From contig NZ_SMYL01000001.1 in NCBI RefSeq assembly GCF_004358105.1, forward strand, positions 186,001 to 250,000: a stretch of DNA of 64,000 bases, given 5' to 3'. The notes beneath the pieces were generated by a model. It had not been told where the DNA came from, did not search any database, and was given only the letters and a program-made list of their open reading frames with translations. Source of the stretch: Sapientia aquatica. Lineage in GTDB: Bacteria > Pseudomonadota > Gammaproteobacteria > Burkholderiales > Burkholderiaceae_D. The translations under genes were made by a program, and so were the position numbers. This document shows positions 49,561-58,783 of this stretch, piece by piece. Every line of letters begins with the position of its first letter. Position 1 is the first letter of the stretch.

Positions 49561-50694
49561 TTAATAAAGGCAGGATTTTACCGCAGCTACCACTCTTTCG
49601 ACATCTTCCTTTTGCAGGGCGTTAAACATTGGCAACGTTACGGTTTGGTAGCCAATATGCTCAGCGACGGGGAACATGCCCTCTTTAAAGCCGCGCTCGC
49701 GGTAAAGCGTGAACAAGTGAATTGGCGAATAGTGATAGCCCGTACCGATGTTGAATTCGGCCATTTTCTTCATAAAGTCAGCGCGCACGATACGTTGTGG
49801 CAAAATGATTTGGAATAAATGCCAGTTGCTGTTTTCTTTATCGGCCACCGGCAATTGCGCGCCGCTCTTTGCTTCAAAATCCGGCCCAAAGCAGTCGAAA
49901 TAATGATGCGCCAAACTGCGGCGGTGCGCGGCAATCGCATCGATGTGCGGCAATTGACCTAAGCCTAAGGTCGCAGCAATGTCGGTCATATTGTATTTGC
50001 CGCCGAGCACGTCAACGTCGATGCCATCGACGCCGCTACGGGTAACGCCTTGCAAGCGGTATTTCTCGGCCAAGCGCGCTTCTTCGGGCGTATTGACTAC
50101 CAAACAGCCGCCTTCGGAAGTGGTGAGGTTTTTATTGGCTTGGAAACTAAACGAGACGAAATCACCGAACGAGCCAATTGGTTTGCCGTTCCAGCGTGAA
50201 CCCAGCGCTTGCGCCGCATCTTCGACGATACGTAAGTTGTATTTCTTCGCCAGCGCGTACATTTTATCCATGTCCATCGGCAAGCCCGATAAATAAACCG
50301 GGATGAACGCTTTGGTGCGCGGTGTGATGGCGGCTTCGACTTTGTCTAAATCGAGATTGCGCGTCACTGGATCGATGTCGGCAAATACCGGTGTCGCACC
50401 AACTTCAATAATCACGTTTGCCGTTGCAACCCAAGAAATTGGGGTGGTAATGACTTCATCGCCGGGGCCGATGCCTGCGATACGCAGTGCGATTTCCATG
50501 GTGCAGGTGCCGGAGTTAAACGTGCGCACGATGCGTCCGCCAAGATATTCGGACAACGCTGCTTCAAACGCCTGTACTTTTGGGCCAGACGTGAGCCAGC
50601 CGGAGCGCAATACATTGCCGACTTCGGTAATCGTGGCTTCATCAATAGAGGGGCGGGAGAACGGCAAAAAAGGTGGTTTAACTTCGTTTGTCAT
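49561..50694 (-). CDS. arnB: UDP-4-amino-4-deoxy-L-arabinose aminotransferase ArnB
   Basis: The 377-residue PLP-dependent DegT/DnrJ/EryC1 family aminotransferase converts UDP-4-ketopentose to UDP-Ara4N. The lysine forming the PLP aldimine is in SFQANKNLTTSEGG (about residue 188), and RIVEDAAQALGSRW holds the PLP-binding aspartate. The length matches ArnB (E. coli 379-385). It follows arnT by 57 bases on the same strand. The family is broad, but the neighbours make the function clear. Confidence 0.92.
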   Translation of the reverse strand: MTNEVKPPFLPFSRPSIDEATITEVGNVLRSGWLTSGPKVQAFEAALSEYLGGRIVRTFNSGTCTMEIALRIAGIGPGDEVITTPISWVATANVIIEVGATPVFADIDPVTRNLDLDKVEAAITPRTKAFIPVYLSGLPMDMDKMYALAKKYNLRIVEDAAQALGSRWNGKPIGSFGDFVSFSFQANKNLTTSEGGCLVVNTPEEARLAEKYRLQGVTRSGVDGIDVDVLGGKYNMTDIAATLGLGQLPHIDAIAAHRRSLAHHYFDCFGPDFEAKSGAQLPVADKENSNWHLFQIILPQRIVRADFMKKMAEFNIGTGYHYSPIHLFTLYRERGFKEGMFPVAEHIGYQTVTLPMFNALQKEDVERVVAAVKSCLY

Positions 50695-50751
50695 AAAAAA
50701 TCCTGGTGAGAATTAATCATCGTTGAGCGACTCGGTGCATCGCCCAGCGTC

Positions 50752-52479
50752 TTAGTTAGTTGGTGTTGTTGGATTCGGTGCGGCAAGTTTGGACGAAACA
50801 ATAATGCGCCGCGGGTCTTGCGCAATGATGCGCATCGTCATTCCTTGCTTGATCAACTCAGGGTACACATCGGGATTGAGAATCGCCATGGCGGTGACAT
50901 TGCTGGTTTGGAGTTCGCGCCATTTGGTGACGAAATCGTCTAACTTAGGAATCCACAACTGCGGCTCTTGTTGCAAGCCGAATTCCATTTCATCTGGGTG
51001 TTTAACGAGGATCGTGGTGTGGCGCAAATAGAACGGCAAGGCTTGTTCGTATTGATCAACCGCATAGAGCCGCATCTCGGGCGTCAGCTCTGCTTTAATT
51101 GCCGCCAGATGCTTGGTTCCAGCTCGGTATGCACCTAGCGGTTCGTAGCCCAGCATCAGAATTTGACCGCTCAAAAAACCAGCCCAAGCTAATACCCAAA
51201 CGGCTTGATGTTGTTTATCGCGCACTAGACGCCAAGCGCCAATTCCAGCGCCTATCATTATTAGCGAGGCGACTAAGATGTAGGGTAAATAGGCTTGGTG
51301 CAGCGGCTGTTCGAAATTATTTTGATTAATGAAGGACAGCTTGTCGGAGAACATCCACATGCCAAATCCTCCCAGTCCAAATATCGTCATCAATGCGCTT
51401 GTCGCCGTAATTGAACGCAAAGCTGGGCGCTCCAAATACATCGCAATCAGTAACGCTAAGGCCGGGAAAATCGGCAGGATATAAGACGGTAATTTTGAGC
51501 TAGAAATGCTAAAGAAAAAGAAAATAAACGCGGCCCAGATCAGCAAAATTTTACCCGGTTGGAAGGTGCTAGCCTGTTGTTTAACGCCGCCCCACAGGCT
51601 TTGAAATACGATTCCCAACCAAGGGAAGATCCCGACGATCAGCATAGGAATAAAGTAGTATGCCGGTCCATCGCGGTGATGCACTTTGCTGGTGAAGCGT
51701 TCCCAATGTTCGTGGATAAAAAAGAAATGCGGGAATTCAGGATTGGCTTGCGACACCAACACAAACCAAGGCGTTGTCACCACAAAGAATAGCAATAAGC
51801 CTTTGATCAAATGTAAGCGCAACCAAATACGCCAATCGCGTGCAGCAACGGTGTATAACACCAACACGGCGCCGGGCAAAACAAAACCCATGAGACCTTT
51901 TGACATCGTCGCCAACGCCATTCCGAGCCAACATAACAACATGCCGTTGCGCTGCTCCGCTGGGCTTGCACCATCGCGTTGACCAAGCAGAAGTCCGCAC
52001 AAAGCGAGGGTCATCATTCCAGATAAGCCCATGTCGAGCGTATTGACGTGACCAAAACCAGCCCACCAAAACGACGAAGCCAACACTACCGCCGAGGTGA
52101 CGCCTACGCGTTGATTGACTACTTTGGTGCCGGTATAGCCGACCAAAAAAATCCCAAATAAGGCCGATAAGCCAGTCCACAACCGCGCTTGCCATTCACC
52201 TAAACCAAAGGCTTCAAACGTTAAGGCGTTCATCCAAGTTTGTAGTGGTGGTTTTTCAAAATACTTAATCGCGTTTAAACGCGGAGTAACCCAGTCACCG
52301 GTCGCCACCATTTCTCGCGCCATTTCGGCGTAACGGCCTTCGTCGGTTGGCACTAAAGTGCGTGCGCCCAGCATGTAAAACCAAATACCTAAAAAGACAA
52401 TGACGCTAAGCCAAAACCAGATCGAAAATAGTTTGGAGCTTGTTCCGGGAAGGGTGCTGGCGTGGGATGGATTGGTCAT
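50752..52479 (-). CDS. arnT: Lipid A Ara4N transferase ArnT (GT83/PMT family)
   Basis: The 575-residue membrane glycosyltransferase has about eleven or twelve helices and the conserved first periplasmic loop LVPTDEGRYAEMAREMVATGDW with the catalytic aspartate-glutamate region, followed by KYFEKPPLQTW. It moves Ara4N from undecaprenyl phosphate to lipid A on the outer face of the inner membrane, lowering the charge that cationic peptides and polymyxin bind. It overlaps the stop of the upstream Mth938-like gene by one base. Confidence 0.93.
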   Translation of the reverse strand: MTNPSHASTLPGTSSKLFSIWFWLSVIVFLGIWFYMLGARTLVPTDEGRYAEMAREMVATGDWVTPRLNAIKYFEKPPLQTWMNALTFEAFGLGEWQARLWTGLSALFGIFLVGYTGTKVVNQRVGVTSAVVLASSFWWAGFGHVNTLDMGLSGMMTLALCGLLLGQRDGASPAEQRNGMLLCWLGMALATMSKGLMGFVLPGAVLVLYTVAARDWRIWLRLHLIKGLLLFFVVTTPWFVLVSQANPEFPHFFFIHEHWERFTSKVHHRDGPAYYFIPMLIVGIFPWLGIVFQSLWGGVKQQASTFQPGKILLIWAAFIFFFFSISSSKLPSYILPIFPALALLIAMYLERPALRSITATSALMTIFGLGGFGMWMFSDKLSFINQNNFEQPLHQAYLPYILVASLIMIGAGIGAWRLVRDKQHQAVWVLAWAGFLSGQILMLGYEPLGAYRAGTKHLAAIKAELTPEMRLYAVDQYEQALPFYLRHTTILVKHPDEMEFGLQQEPQLWIPKLDDFVTKWRELQTSNVTAMAILNPDVYPELIKQGMTMRIIAQDPRRIIVSSKLAAPNPTTPTN

Positions 52480-52868
52480 TATTGTGCGGCTTCCTCATGG
52501 TTGATGATGAGTGCTAAGGCCACCTTGCGGCCCTCGGTCATTAAAATATTGTAGGTGCGACAGGCGGCCTGGCTGTCCATACATTCCACACCGATGCGCT
52601 GATTAATTAGGCTGGCGGTGAGTTTAGGATGGGCGAAGCGTTGTTTGTTGCCAGTTCCCAAAATCACCACATCGGGTTTGAGCGCGGCAATGGTTTGAAA
52701 ATCTTGCTCAGTCAATTCGGCAAAGCTGCGCACTGGCCAAACCACTGGAGCTGACTCCGGCAAGACCAATAAGCTGTGTTTAAACGTGATTGCGTTGATT
52801 TCAACGCTGTGCGCATCGTAAGCCGTCACTGTTTGGTATTTTTGATTGATGGTGTTATGGAGCTTCAT
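52479..52868 (-). CDS. Mth938-like (DUF498) domain protein
   Basis: The 129-residue protein belongs to the Mth938-like family: FAELTEQDFQTIAALKPDVVILGTG and QRIGVECMDSQAACRTYNILMTEGRKVALALII are its hallmarks. Homologues are small cytoplasmic proteins; the human member AAMDC/C11orf67 has no settled enzymatic role. It is the first gene of the arn series and its TAA overlaps the ATG of arnT by one base. Why it accompanies arnT is unknown. Confidence 0.85.
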   Translation of the reverse strand: MKLHNTINQKYQTVTAYDAHSVEINAITFKHSLLVLPESAPVVWPVRSFAELTEQDFQTIAALKPDVVILGTGNKQRFAHPKLTASLINQRIGVECMDSQAACRTYNILMTEGRKVALALIINHEEAAQ

Positions 52869-53096
52869 CGGGTGCCAATTCCATTAATTCGCTTGCGTTC
52901 GTAGTTGACTAGTTGCGTTCGAGCGGCGCGCGTGTTTTATAAATCACCACGCTCCCAAGATTTAACATTGCCTAGACGGAATGCCGCGGCAACGAATTGC
53001 GCTGTCAATTACACATAAAATAAATGCGCATTGTAGCGTTTTTCCGAATAAAAATCGGTAATCCCCTCACACAATGCTTGATTTAGCGGCTTCACA

Positions 53097-53112
53097 CGGT
53101 CACAATTGACCG
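53097..53112. promoter_or_regulatory. Inverted repeat upstream of the aminotransferase gene
   Basis: CGGTCA-CAAT-TGACCG is a perfect 6-bp dyad with a 4-base centre, 58 bases before the start of the aminotransferase gene. It has the look of an operator, but no regulator can be named. Confidence 0.4.
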
Positions 53113-53169
53113 CTCCAATAAATAGGTGCAGCGCAGCATTTTTGCCGCGCACTTGTGTAAGGAGCCGTG

Positions 53170-54429
53170 TTGAAATCCCCGAGACTACAAGGAATTGCTG
53201 TGCGTTTAATCCAAAAATCGAAAAAATTAGACAATATTTGCTATGAAATCCGCGGGCCAGTCCCAGAGCGGGCGCGCCAGTTGGAAGAAGACGGCCACAA
53301 AATCATCAAGCTCAATATTGGTAATTTGGCCGCATTTAATTTTGATCCGCCCGATGAAATCGTGCGCGACATGATTTTGAATATGCCGCAGGCCGCTGGC
53401 TACACCGATTCCAAAGGGATGTTTGCGCCGCGCAAAGCAATCATGCATTACACCCAAAGTAAGCAAATCCGTGGTGTCACGATTGAAGATATTTATATTG
53501 GCAATGGCGCGTCAGAATTAATCGTGATGGCCATGAGCGCCTTGTTAAACGATGGCGACGAAGTCTTGGTGCCAGCGCCGGATTATCCGCTCTGGACCGC
53601 CGCAGTGAGTTTGTCGGGTGGCTCGCCGGTTCATTACGTCTGCGACGAAGTTGCCGACTGGATGCCCGACATTGAAGACATTAAACGTAAGATCAACCCA
53701 CAAACGCGGGCGATTGTGATTATCAATCCTAATAATCCGACCGGCACGCTATACCCAGTTGAAGTTTTGCAGCAAATCGTTGAGTTGGCGCGTAAGCATC
53801 AATTAATTATTTTTGCAGACGAAATCTACGACAAAGTGCTCTACGACCAAGCCAGCCACACTTCCATTGCCTCGCTGGCCGACGATGTGTTGTTCCTCAC
53901 ATTTAATGGTTTATCAAAAAACTACCGTTCTTGCGGTTATCGCGCGGGTTGGATGGTGGTGTCTGGCGAAAAACGTCACGCCAAAGACTATATTGAAGGC
54001 TTGAATATTCTGGCAACCATGCGTTTATGCGCGAACGCGCCGGGTCAATTTGCGATTCAAACCGCGCTTGGCGGCTATCAAAGTATTCAAGAATTAGTCG
54101 GCCCCGGCGGACGTTTATTGAAACAACGCGATTTGGCTTATAAACTGCTGACTGAGATTCCCGGTGTAACTTGCGTCAAGCCCAAAGCGGCTTTGTACAT
54201 GTTCCCTAAGCTCGATCCTGTGATGTATCCGATCAAGAACGACCAAGACTTTGCCTATGATTTACTTGATCAAGAAAAAGTGTTAATCGTGCAAGGAACG
54301 GGCTTTAACTGGCATTCGCCCGATCATTTTAGATTGGTATTTTTGCCGAATTCGGATGACTTGACTGACGCCATTGGCCGGATCGCGCGTTTCTTGGAAG
54401 GTTATCGCCGCAAACACGGAACCGAATAA
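53170..54429 (+). CDS. Alanine-synthesising aminotransferase (AlaA type)
   Basis: The 419-residue class I/II PLP enzyme resembles E. coli AlaA, which makes alanine from pyruvate and glutamate. KSKKLDNICYEIRGPVPERARQLEEDGHKIIKLNIGN marks the N-terminus, with PDYPLWTAAVSLSGG, NPNNPTG (PLP phosphate region) and the active lysine in FNGLSKNYRSCGYRAGW. The AAGGAG ribosome binding site is 2 bases from a GTG at 53167 but 5 bases from the TTG at 53170; I favour TTG. The first ten or so residues are probably a lineage-specific extension. hom follows after 111 bases with a structured leader between. Confidence 0.9.
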   Translation: MKSPRLQGIAVRLIQKSKKLDNICYEIRGPVPERARQLEEDGHKIIKLNIGNLAAFNFDPPDEIVRDMILNMPQAAGYTDSKGMFAPRKAIMHYTQSKQIRGVTIEDIYIGNGASELIVMAMSALLNDGDEVLVPAPDYPLWTAAVSLSGGSPVHYVCDEVADWMPDIEDIKRKINPQTRAIVIINPNNPTGTLYPVEVLQQIVELARKHQLIIFADEIYDKVLYDQASHTSIASLADDVLFLTFNGLSKNYRSCGYRAGWMVVSGEKRHAKDYIEGLNILATMRLCANAPGQFAIQTALGGYQSIQELVGPGGRLLKQRDLAYKLLTEIPGVTCVKPKAALYMFPKLDPVMYPIKNDQDFAYDLLDQEKVLIVQGTGFNWHSPDHFRLVFLPNSDDLTDAIGRIARFLEGYRRKHGTE

Positions 54430-54452
54430 GCTAATAAGAATTTTGCATAAGC

Positions 54453-54503
54453 ATCAGGGTGGTCTTGCCTGCCCTGATCATGATATAAAGCAAGACCGTT
54501 TTT
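54453..54503 (+). promoter_or_regulatory. Switch-like leader before hom with alternative hairpins
   Basis: Hairpin A pairs ATCAGGG (54453-54459) with CCCTGAT (54472-54478). Hairpin B pairs GGTCTTGC (54461-54468) with GCAAGACC (54490-54497) and is followed by GTTTTT, so it looks like a terminator. The left arm of B lies in the loop of A, so the two cannot both form in a normal fold. The layout is that of an attenuator, but no leader peptide is seen. Confidence 0.6.
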
Positions 54504-54540
54504 AATCAGATCTCACTTCGAACCAACTTATCTCTTTTAT

Positions 54541-55851
54541 ATGAAATCCATCAAAGTAGGCTTACTAGGCTTGGGCACCGTTGGTGCTGGCACATTCCAT
54601 GTTTTACGACGTAATCAGGCTGAAATTATGCGCCGCGCTGGCCGTGGCATTGAAATTAGCATGGTGTCAGTGCGTAATCTTGAAAAAGCCCAGCCTATTA
54701 TTGATGGCGCTTGCGAATTGGTGGGCGACAGCTGGTTGGTGGTCAACAATCCGGACATCGACATCGTGGTCGAATTAATCGGCGGCACCGAGTTGACCAA
54801 AGAGTTAGTTTTGCAAGCCATTGCCAACGGCAAGCACGTTGTGACCGCCAATAAAGCGTTGCTGGCAATTCATGGCAATGAAATTTTTAAAGCCGCGCAA
54901 GACAAGGGCGTGATCGTCGCGTTTGAAGCGGCTGTGGCGGGCGGTATCCCAATCATCAAAGCATTGCGCGAAGGTTTAACCGCCAATCGGATTGAATGGA
55001 TTGCCGGCATCATCAACGGCACCACCAACTTTATTCTGTCTGAAATGCGCGATAAGGGTTTGGATTTTGCGACCGTGTTAAAGCAAGCGCAAGAATTAGG
55101 CTATGCCGAGGCCGACCCGACTTTCGATATCGAAGGCGTCGATGCCGCGCATAAAGCCACCATCATGGCTGCGATTGCGTTTGGTATTCCGATGCAGTTC
55201 GACAAAGCTCACATCGAAGGAATTAGCAAGCTAGAAGCAATTGACATTAATTACGCAGAGCAGCTCGGCTACCGGATCAAGCTATTAGGTATCACCAAGC
55301 GCACCGCTAAAGGCATCGAGTTGCGCGTGCATCCAACCTTGATTCCATCTAAACGTTTGATCGCCAATGTCGAAGGTGCGATGAATGCTGTGTTGGTGCA
55401 AGGCGATGCGGTAGGCGCTTCTTTGTATTACGGCAAAGGCGCGGGCGCCGAGCCAACGGCTTCTTCTGTGATTGCCGATTTGGTCGACATCACACGCTTG
55501 GCAACCGCTGACCCAGAACATCGCGTTCCGCATTTGGCGTTCCAACCGCAATCGATTAATCAAGAAGTGATTTTGCCAATGTCCGAAATCACGACTAGCT
55601 ACTATTTGCGTTTGCATGTGGCTGATCAAGCGGGTGTCTTGGCCGATGTGACGCGCATCATGGCTGACTTCGCGATTTCGATTGATGCGATGCTGCAAAA
55701 AGAACCCGCAGTCAATGAAAATCAAACCGATATCATCATGCTGACACATCAAACGCAGGAAAAAAATGTATTAGCGGCGATCGCTAAGATTGAACAATTG
55801 AGTTCGGTTTTTGGTTCGGTGACTAAGATTCGCTTGGAAGAGTTGAGTTAA
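54541..55851 (+). CDS. hom: Homoserine dehydrogenase
   Basis: The 436-residue protein reduces aspartate semialdehyde to homoserine, the branch to threonine and methionine. It has the NAD(P)-binding GLLGLGTVGAGTF (about residues 8-20), ANKALLAIHGNEI, GIINGTTNFILSEM, and a C-terminal ACT regulatory domain (about residues 355-425). The aminotransferase gene precedes it. In many betaproteobacteria thrC follows hom, but here a terminator follows directly and the next gene is convergent. Confidence 0.96.
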   Translation: MKSIKVGLLGLGTVGAGTFHVLRRNQAEIMRRAGRGIEISMVSVRNLEKAQPIIDGACELVGDSWLVVNNPDIDIVVELIGGTELTKELVLQAIANGKHVVTANKALLAIHGNEIFKAAQDKGVIVAFEAAVAGGIPIIKALREGLTANRIEWIAGIINGTTNFILSEMRDKGLDFATVLKQAQELGYAEADPTFDIEGVDAAHKATIMAAIAFGIPMQFDKAHIEGISKLEAIDINYAEQLGYRIKLLGITKRTAKGIELRVHPTLIPSKRLIANVEGAMNAVLVQGDAVGASLYYGKGAGAEPTASSVIADLVDITRLATADPEHRVPHLAFQPQSINQEVILPMSEITTSYYLRLHVADQAGVLADVTRIMADFAISIDAMLQKEPAVNENQTDIIMLTHQTQEKNVLAAIAKIEQLSSVFGSVTKIRLEELS

Positions 55852-55894
55852 TTGGTTGAGCTAATTCGTTGAGTTAATAAGTTACGCACAAATC

Positions 55895-55930
55895 AAAAAC
55901 GGTGCCAGCGTTAAAACTGGCACCGTTTTT
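55895..55930. terminator. Terminator after hom (bidirectional)
   Basis: AAAAACGGTGCCAG and CTGGCACCGTTTTT pair perfectly around an 8-base loop, ending the hom transcript and facing the convergent ABC operon. Confidence 0.92.
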
Positions 55931-55968
55931 TATTGGCGGAATGGATTGAATAAGTTTCGCTCGGCTGC

Positions 55969-56841
55969 TTACATCCCATGCTCCACAAATTGCGTAGGTC
56001 GCCATTTTAGTAATCGGTTTTCCAACGCAGTTAATAAATACTCCGCTAGCAACGCCACGATCGCCAAAATAATCATGGACGCAAATACACCCGAAGCGTT
56101 GAACGTCCCTTGCGCGGTAGCGATTAACAATCCGATGCCGTGTCGCGCTCCCAAGAATTCACCGACCACCGCACCCACCAAGGCAAAGCCGAAGCTGACA
56201 TGCAGGCTGGCTAAAATCCACGTCAAGGCAGAAGGGAAGATGACTGAATAAGTCACTTGCCGTCTACTGGCGCCGAGAATATAGGCGTTGGCGATCAAGT
56301 TTTTATCGGCTTCGCGCACACCCTGGAAAGCATTACCAAACACCACAAAGAACACCATCACAACGGCCAGCGCGATTTTGGAGCCCAAGCCTAAGCCAAA
56401 CATGATGATGAAAATTGAGCCGAGCACGATACGTGGAATGGCGTTGGCAATTTTGATGTAAATGCTAAACACATCGGACAGTAATTTGTTACGGCCTAAA
56501 GCCACGCCAAAAAAGATTCCTAAGAAGCTGCCAATAAAAAAGCCGATCACCGTTTCTTGCAGTGTTACCAGCAATTCTTGCCATAAGGGGCCTTGCTCGG
56601 TGCCTTCGGTAATCCAGCTATACAGTTGTTCGATGATGTGCGAAGGGCGTGAAAAAAAGAACACATCTAAATAGCCAAAGTGCACCAATAATTCCCAACC
56701 CGCTAAGCCCACAACAGCGACCGATAGACGTAACAATGAAACCAGTCGTTGATGTTGGCGTGCTTGAATAATGGCACGTTGTTCGTCGTCGCCTAAGGCG
56801 GCCGAAGCGAATCTGTCGTTTGTAGTAGTCGTCATAGTCAT
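55969..56841 (-). CDS. ABC transporter permease (NitT/TauT type)
   Basis: The 290-residue protein has about six membrane helices and the binding-protein-dependent permease signature (VREADKNLIANAYILGASRRQVTYSVIFPSALTWI, the EAA loop, about residues 175-210) that docks on the ATPase. It belongs to the SsuC/TauC/NrtB group. It is the last gene of a three-gene operon, one base after the ATPase gene. Confidence 0.9.
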   Translation of the reverse strand: MTMTTTTNDRFASAALGDDEQRAIIQARQHQRLVSLLRLSVAVVGLAGWELLVHFGYLDVFFFSRPSHIIEQLYSWITEGTEQGPLWQELLVTLQETVIGFFIGSFLGIFFGVALGRNKLLSDVFSIYIKIANAIPRIVLGSIFIIMFGLGLGSKIALAVVMVFFVVFGNAFQGVREADKNLIANAYILGASRRQVTYSVIFPSALTWILASLHVSFGFALVGAVVGEFLGARHGIGLLIATAQGTFNASGVFASMIILAIVALLAEYLLTALENRLLKWRPTQFVEHGM

Positions 56842-56842
56842 C

Positions 56843-57646
56843 CTAAATCTGAACTTCGTCTTTTAAGTCGGACCAAATTTGCTTGGACAATTCAATAAAT
56901 TCGGGCGAATAGCGGGCGCTGGAAACGTCACGCGGGCGGGGTAAATGAATGTCATAACTGCTCTTAATTCTGCCTGGTCCTTTGGTCAGCACCACCACGC
57001 GATCCGCCAAGGCGATGGCTTCCTCAATATCGTGCGTGACAAAAACAACCGACGCTTTATTCTCCGACCATAAGCCCAATAATTCGTCCTGCATCAGCGC
57101 GCGGGTTTGCACGTCCAAGGCAGAAAAAGGTTCATCCATGAGTAAAATCTTGGGCCCATTAATAAAGGTTTGCGCCAGCGCCACGCGTTTGCGCATGCCG
57201 CCCGAGAGTTGATGCGGATAATGATGTTCAAAACCTGCCAAGCCGACGCGCCGCACCCAATCGGCGGCTTTGTCGTGGGCTTGTTGCTTATCCATGCCGC
57301 GAAATATAGGCCCAATGGCGACGTTTTCGATCACGCTTTTCCAAGGGAAAACCGCGTCGGCTTGGAATACAAAGCCGATATTTGGATCGATCTTAGTCAC
57401 CGCTTGATTGAACACTGTGACCGTGCCGGAGGACGGTGGGCTCAGCCCGGTAATCATGCCCAACGTTGTGGATTTGCCGCAGCCAGTTGGCCCGACGATG
57501 GCGCAAAAATCACCTTCGTAAATCTTCATGCTGAAGTCACGTAATGCCACCGTTGACTCTCCTTTGGGGCTGATAAATTTGCGCGTTACGTTGTTGAGTT
57601 CGATGGCGACGTTGCGAGTTGTTGGTTCATTGAGTGCATTCATCAT
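56843..57646 (-). CDS. ABC transporter ATP-binding protein (NitT/TauT type)
   Basis: The 267-residue ATPase has Walker A GPTGCGKST (about residue 53), a Q-loop in FVFQADAVFPWKSV, the signature LSGGMRKRVALAQ, Walker B ILLMDEPFSALD and the switch histidine in VTHDIEEA. It energises the importer with the permease and binding protein. Its ATG overlaps the binding-protein stop by 4 bases (ATGA). Confidence 0.94.
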   Translation of the reverse strand: MMNALNEPTTRNVAIELNNVTRKFISPKGESTVALRDFSMKIYEGDFCAIVGPTGCGKSTTLGMITGLSPPSSGTVTVFNQAVTKIDPNIGFVFQADAVFPWKSVIENVAIGPIFRGMDKQQAHDKAADWVRRVGLAGFEHHYPHQLSGGMRKRVALAQTFINGPKILLMDEPFSALDVQTRALMQDELLGLWSENKASVVFVTHDIEEAIALADRVVVLTKGPGRIKSSYDIHLPRPRDVSSARYSPEFIELSKQIWSDLKDEVQI

Positions 57647-58650
57647 TTGGCCGCCTTGACAAATTCGGTGGTGTAAGTGTTAGCCAAGTTAATCTTTTTG
57701 CCTTGTACCGATTTATTGAACCCTTGTAAGACTTTAAGCACGGTTTCTGGGCCATTGTCTGGCATGACGCCGTCGGCGGTGAACATGTCTTTACTTGCGG
57801 CGAGTGCGTCGATGTATTGCTGTTTGTTGGCGGAAGAATATTCGGGCGGCATGACTTGGGTGAGTTCTTCGGCGCTGTGGGTGTTGATATAGGCCAGTGT
57901 TTTGACGAAAGCGTTGGCGATTTTTTGTACTTCGGCTTTATGCGAATTGACCCACGCGGTGGACATATACAAGCAAGCGGCGGGATACGGGCCTCCTAAG
58001 GCTTCCTCGGTCACTTTGGGTGTGCGCAAATCAACCAAGATAGTCGCACCACCGCTGGAGGTTAGACGGGAAATAGTAGGTTCGGTAGTCATTCCTGCAT
58101 CAATCTTTTTTTGCGTCATCGCGGCAATAAAGGTGGAGCCAGAACCAACCGGTAGCGTGACGTAGTCGCTACTTTTAACACCGTGTTTGCTCGCTAAGAA
58201 TTGCGTTAAGAAATTGGTCGAGGAACCTAAGCCGGTCACGCCAAGGTGCTTGCCTTTGAAATCAGCCGGGGATTTTATGCTAGCCGCAGCACTGGTGGAT
58301 ACCAAAATCGCTTCGCCCGGAGAGCGACTAAATTGCACCACCGATTGCACTTGTTTGCCGCGTGCTTGTAAATCGATGGTGTGATCGTAAAAACCCACTA
58401 CGCCGTGCGCAGCGCCTGAGAGCATTTCGGTCACAGCGTTGACGCCCGACGGCTCGCTGAGAATCTCGATATTGAGACCGGTTTCTTTTAAATATCCCAA
58501 GCGTTCGGCCAGTTTAACCGGGAGGTAAATTTGCTTTTCCGCTCCGCTGACAATGATGACGATTTTTTCTGCCGCAAAGCTATTGAAACTAATCGAGGTA
58601 AGAAGCAGTCCGAAAATTAGGCGTGAAAATAACTGAATGTATCGTTGCAT
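57643..58650 (-). CDS. ABC transporter substrate-binding protein (NitT/TauT/SsuA type)
   Basis: The 335-residue protein has a signal peptide (LIFGLLLTSISFNSFA-AEK, cleavage about residue 27) and a NMT1/SsuA-like periplasmic-binding fold. Typical parts are LPVKLAERLGYLKETGLNIEI near the start, GVTGLGSSTNFLTQFLASKHGV and AAMTQKKIDAGMTTEPTI. The ligand, perhaps an aromatic acid, sulphonate or similar small molecule, cannot be read from the sequence. An AAGGAGATCACT site fixes the start at 58650. It is divergent from a two-component system that may regulate it. Confidence 0.9.
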   Translation of the reverse strand: MQRYIQLFSRLIFGLLLTSISFNSFAAEKIVIIVSGAEKQIYLPVKLAERLGYLKETGLNIEILSEPSGVNAVTEMLSGAAHGVVGFYDHTIDLQARGKQVQSVVQFSRSPGEAILVSTSAAASIKSPADFKGKHLGVTGLGSSTNFLTQFLASKHGVKSSDYVTLPVGSGSTFIAAMTQKKIDAGMTTEPTISRLTSSGGATILVDLRTPKVTEEALGGPYPAACLYMSTAWVNSHKAEVQKIANAFVKTLAYINTHSAEELTQVMPPEYSSANKQQYIDALAASKDMFTADGVMPDNGPETVLKVLQGFNKSVQGKKINLANTYTTEFVKAAK

Positions 58651-58765
58651 AGTGATCTCCTTGGTCGATGTTGAACAATCCAAATGGATGGATTTTGTTG
58701 TGCTCGTGCAATGCGTAAGCGCGCCAGTTTTAGGTAAACGGCGCGATGAATGTAGCAGGGCGTAG

Positions 58766-58783
58766 CCTTCAATTGACCTTCAA
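58766..58783 (+). promoter_or_regulatory. Tandem heptamer repeat between the ABC operon and the two-component genes
   Basis: CCTTCAA occurs twice with a 4-base spacer, an 11-base period (one helical turn), as in OmpR/PhoB-type response-regulator sites. A TCAACGTTGA palindrome overlaps its right end (58780-58789). It lies 64 bases before the regulator gene and 116 bases before the ABC operon start. Confidence 0.5.
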
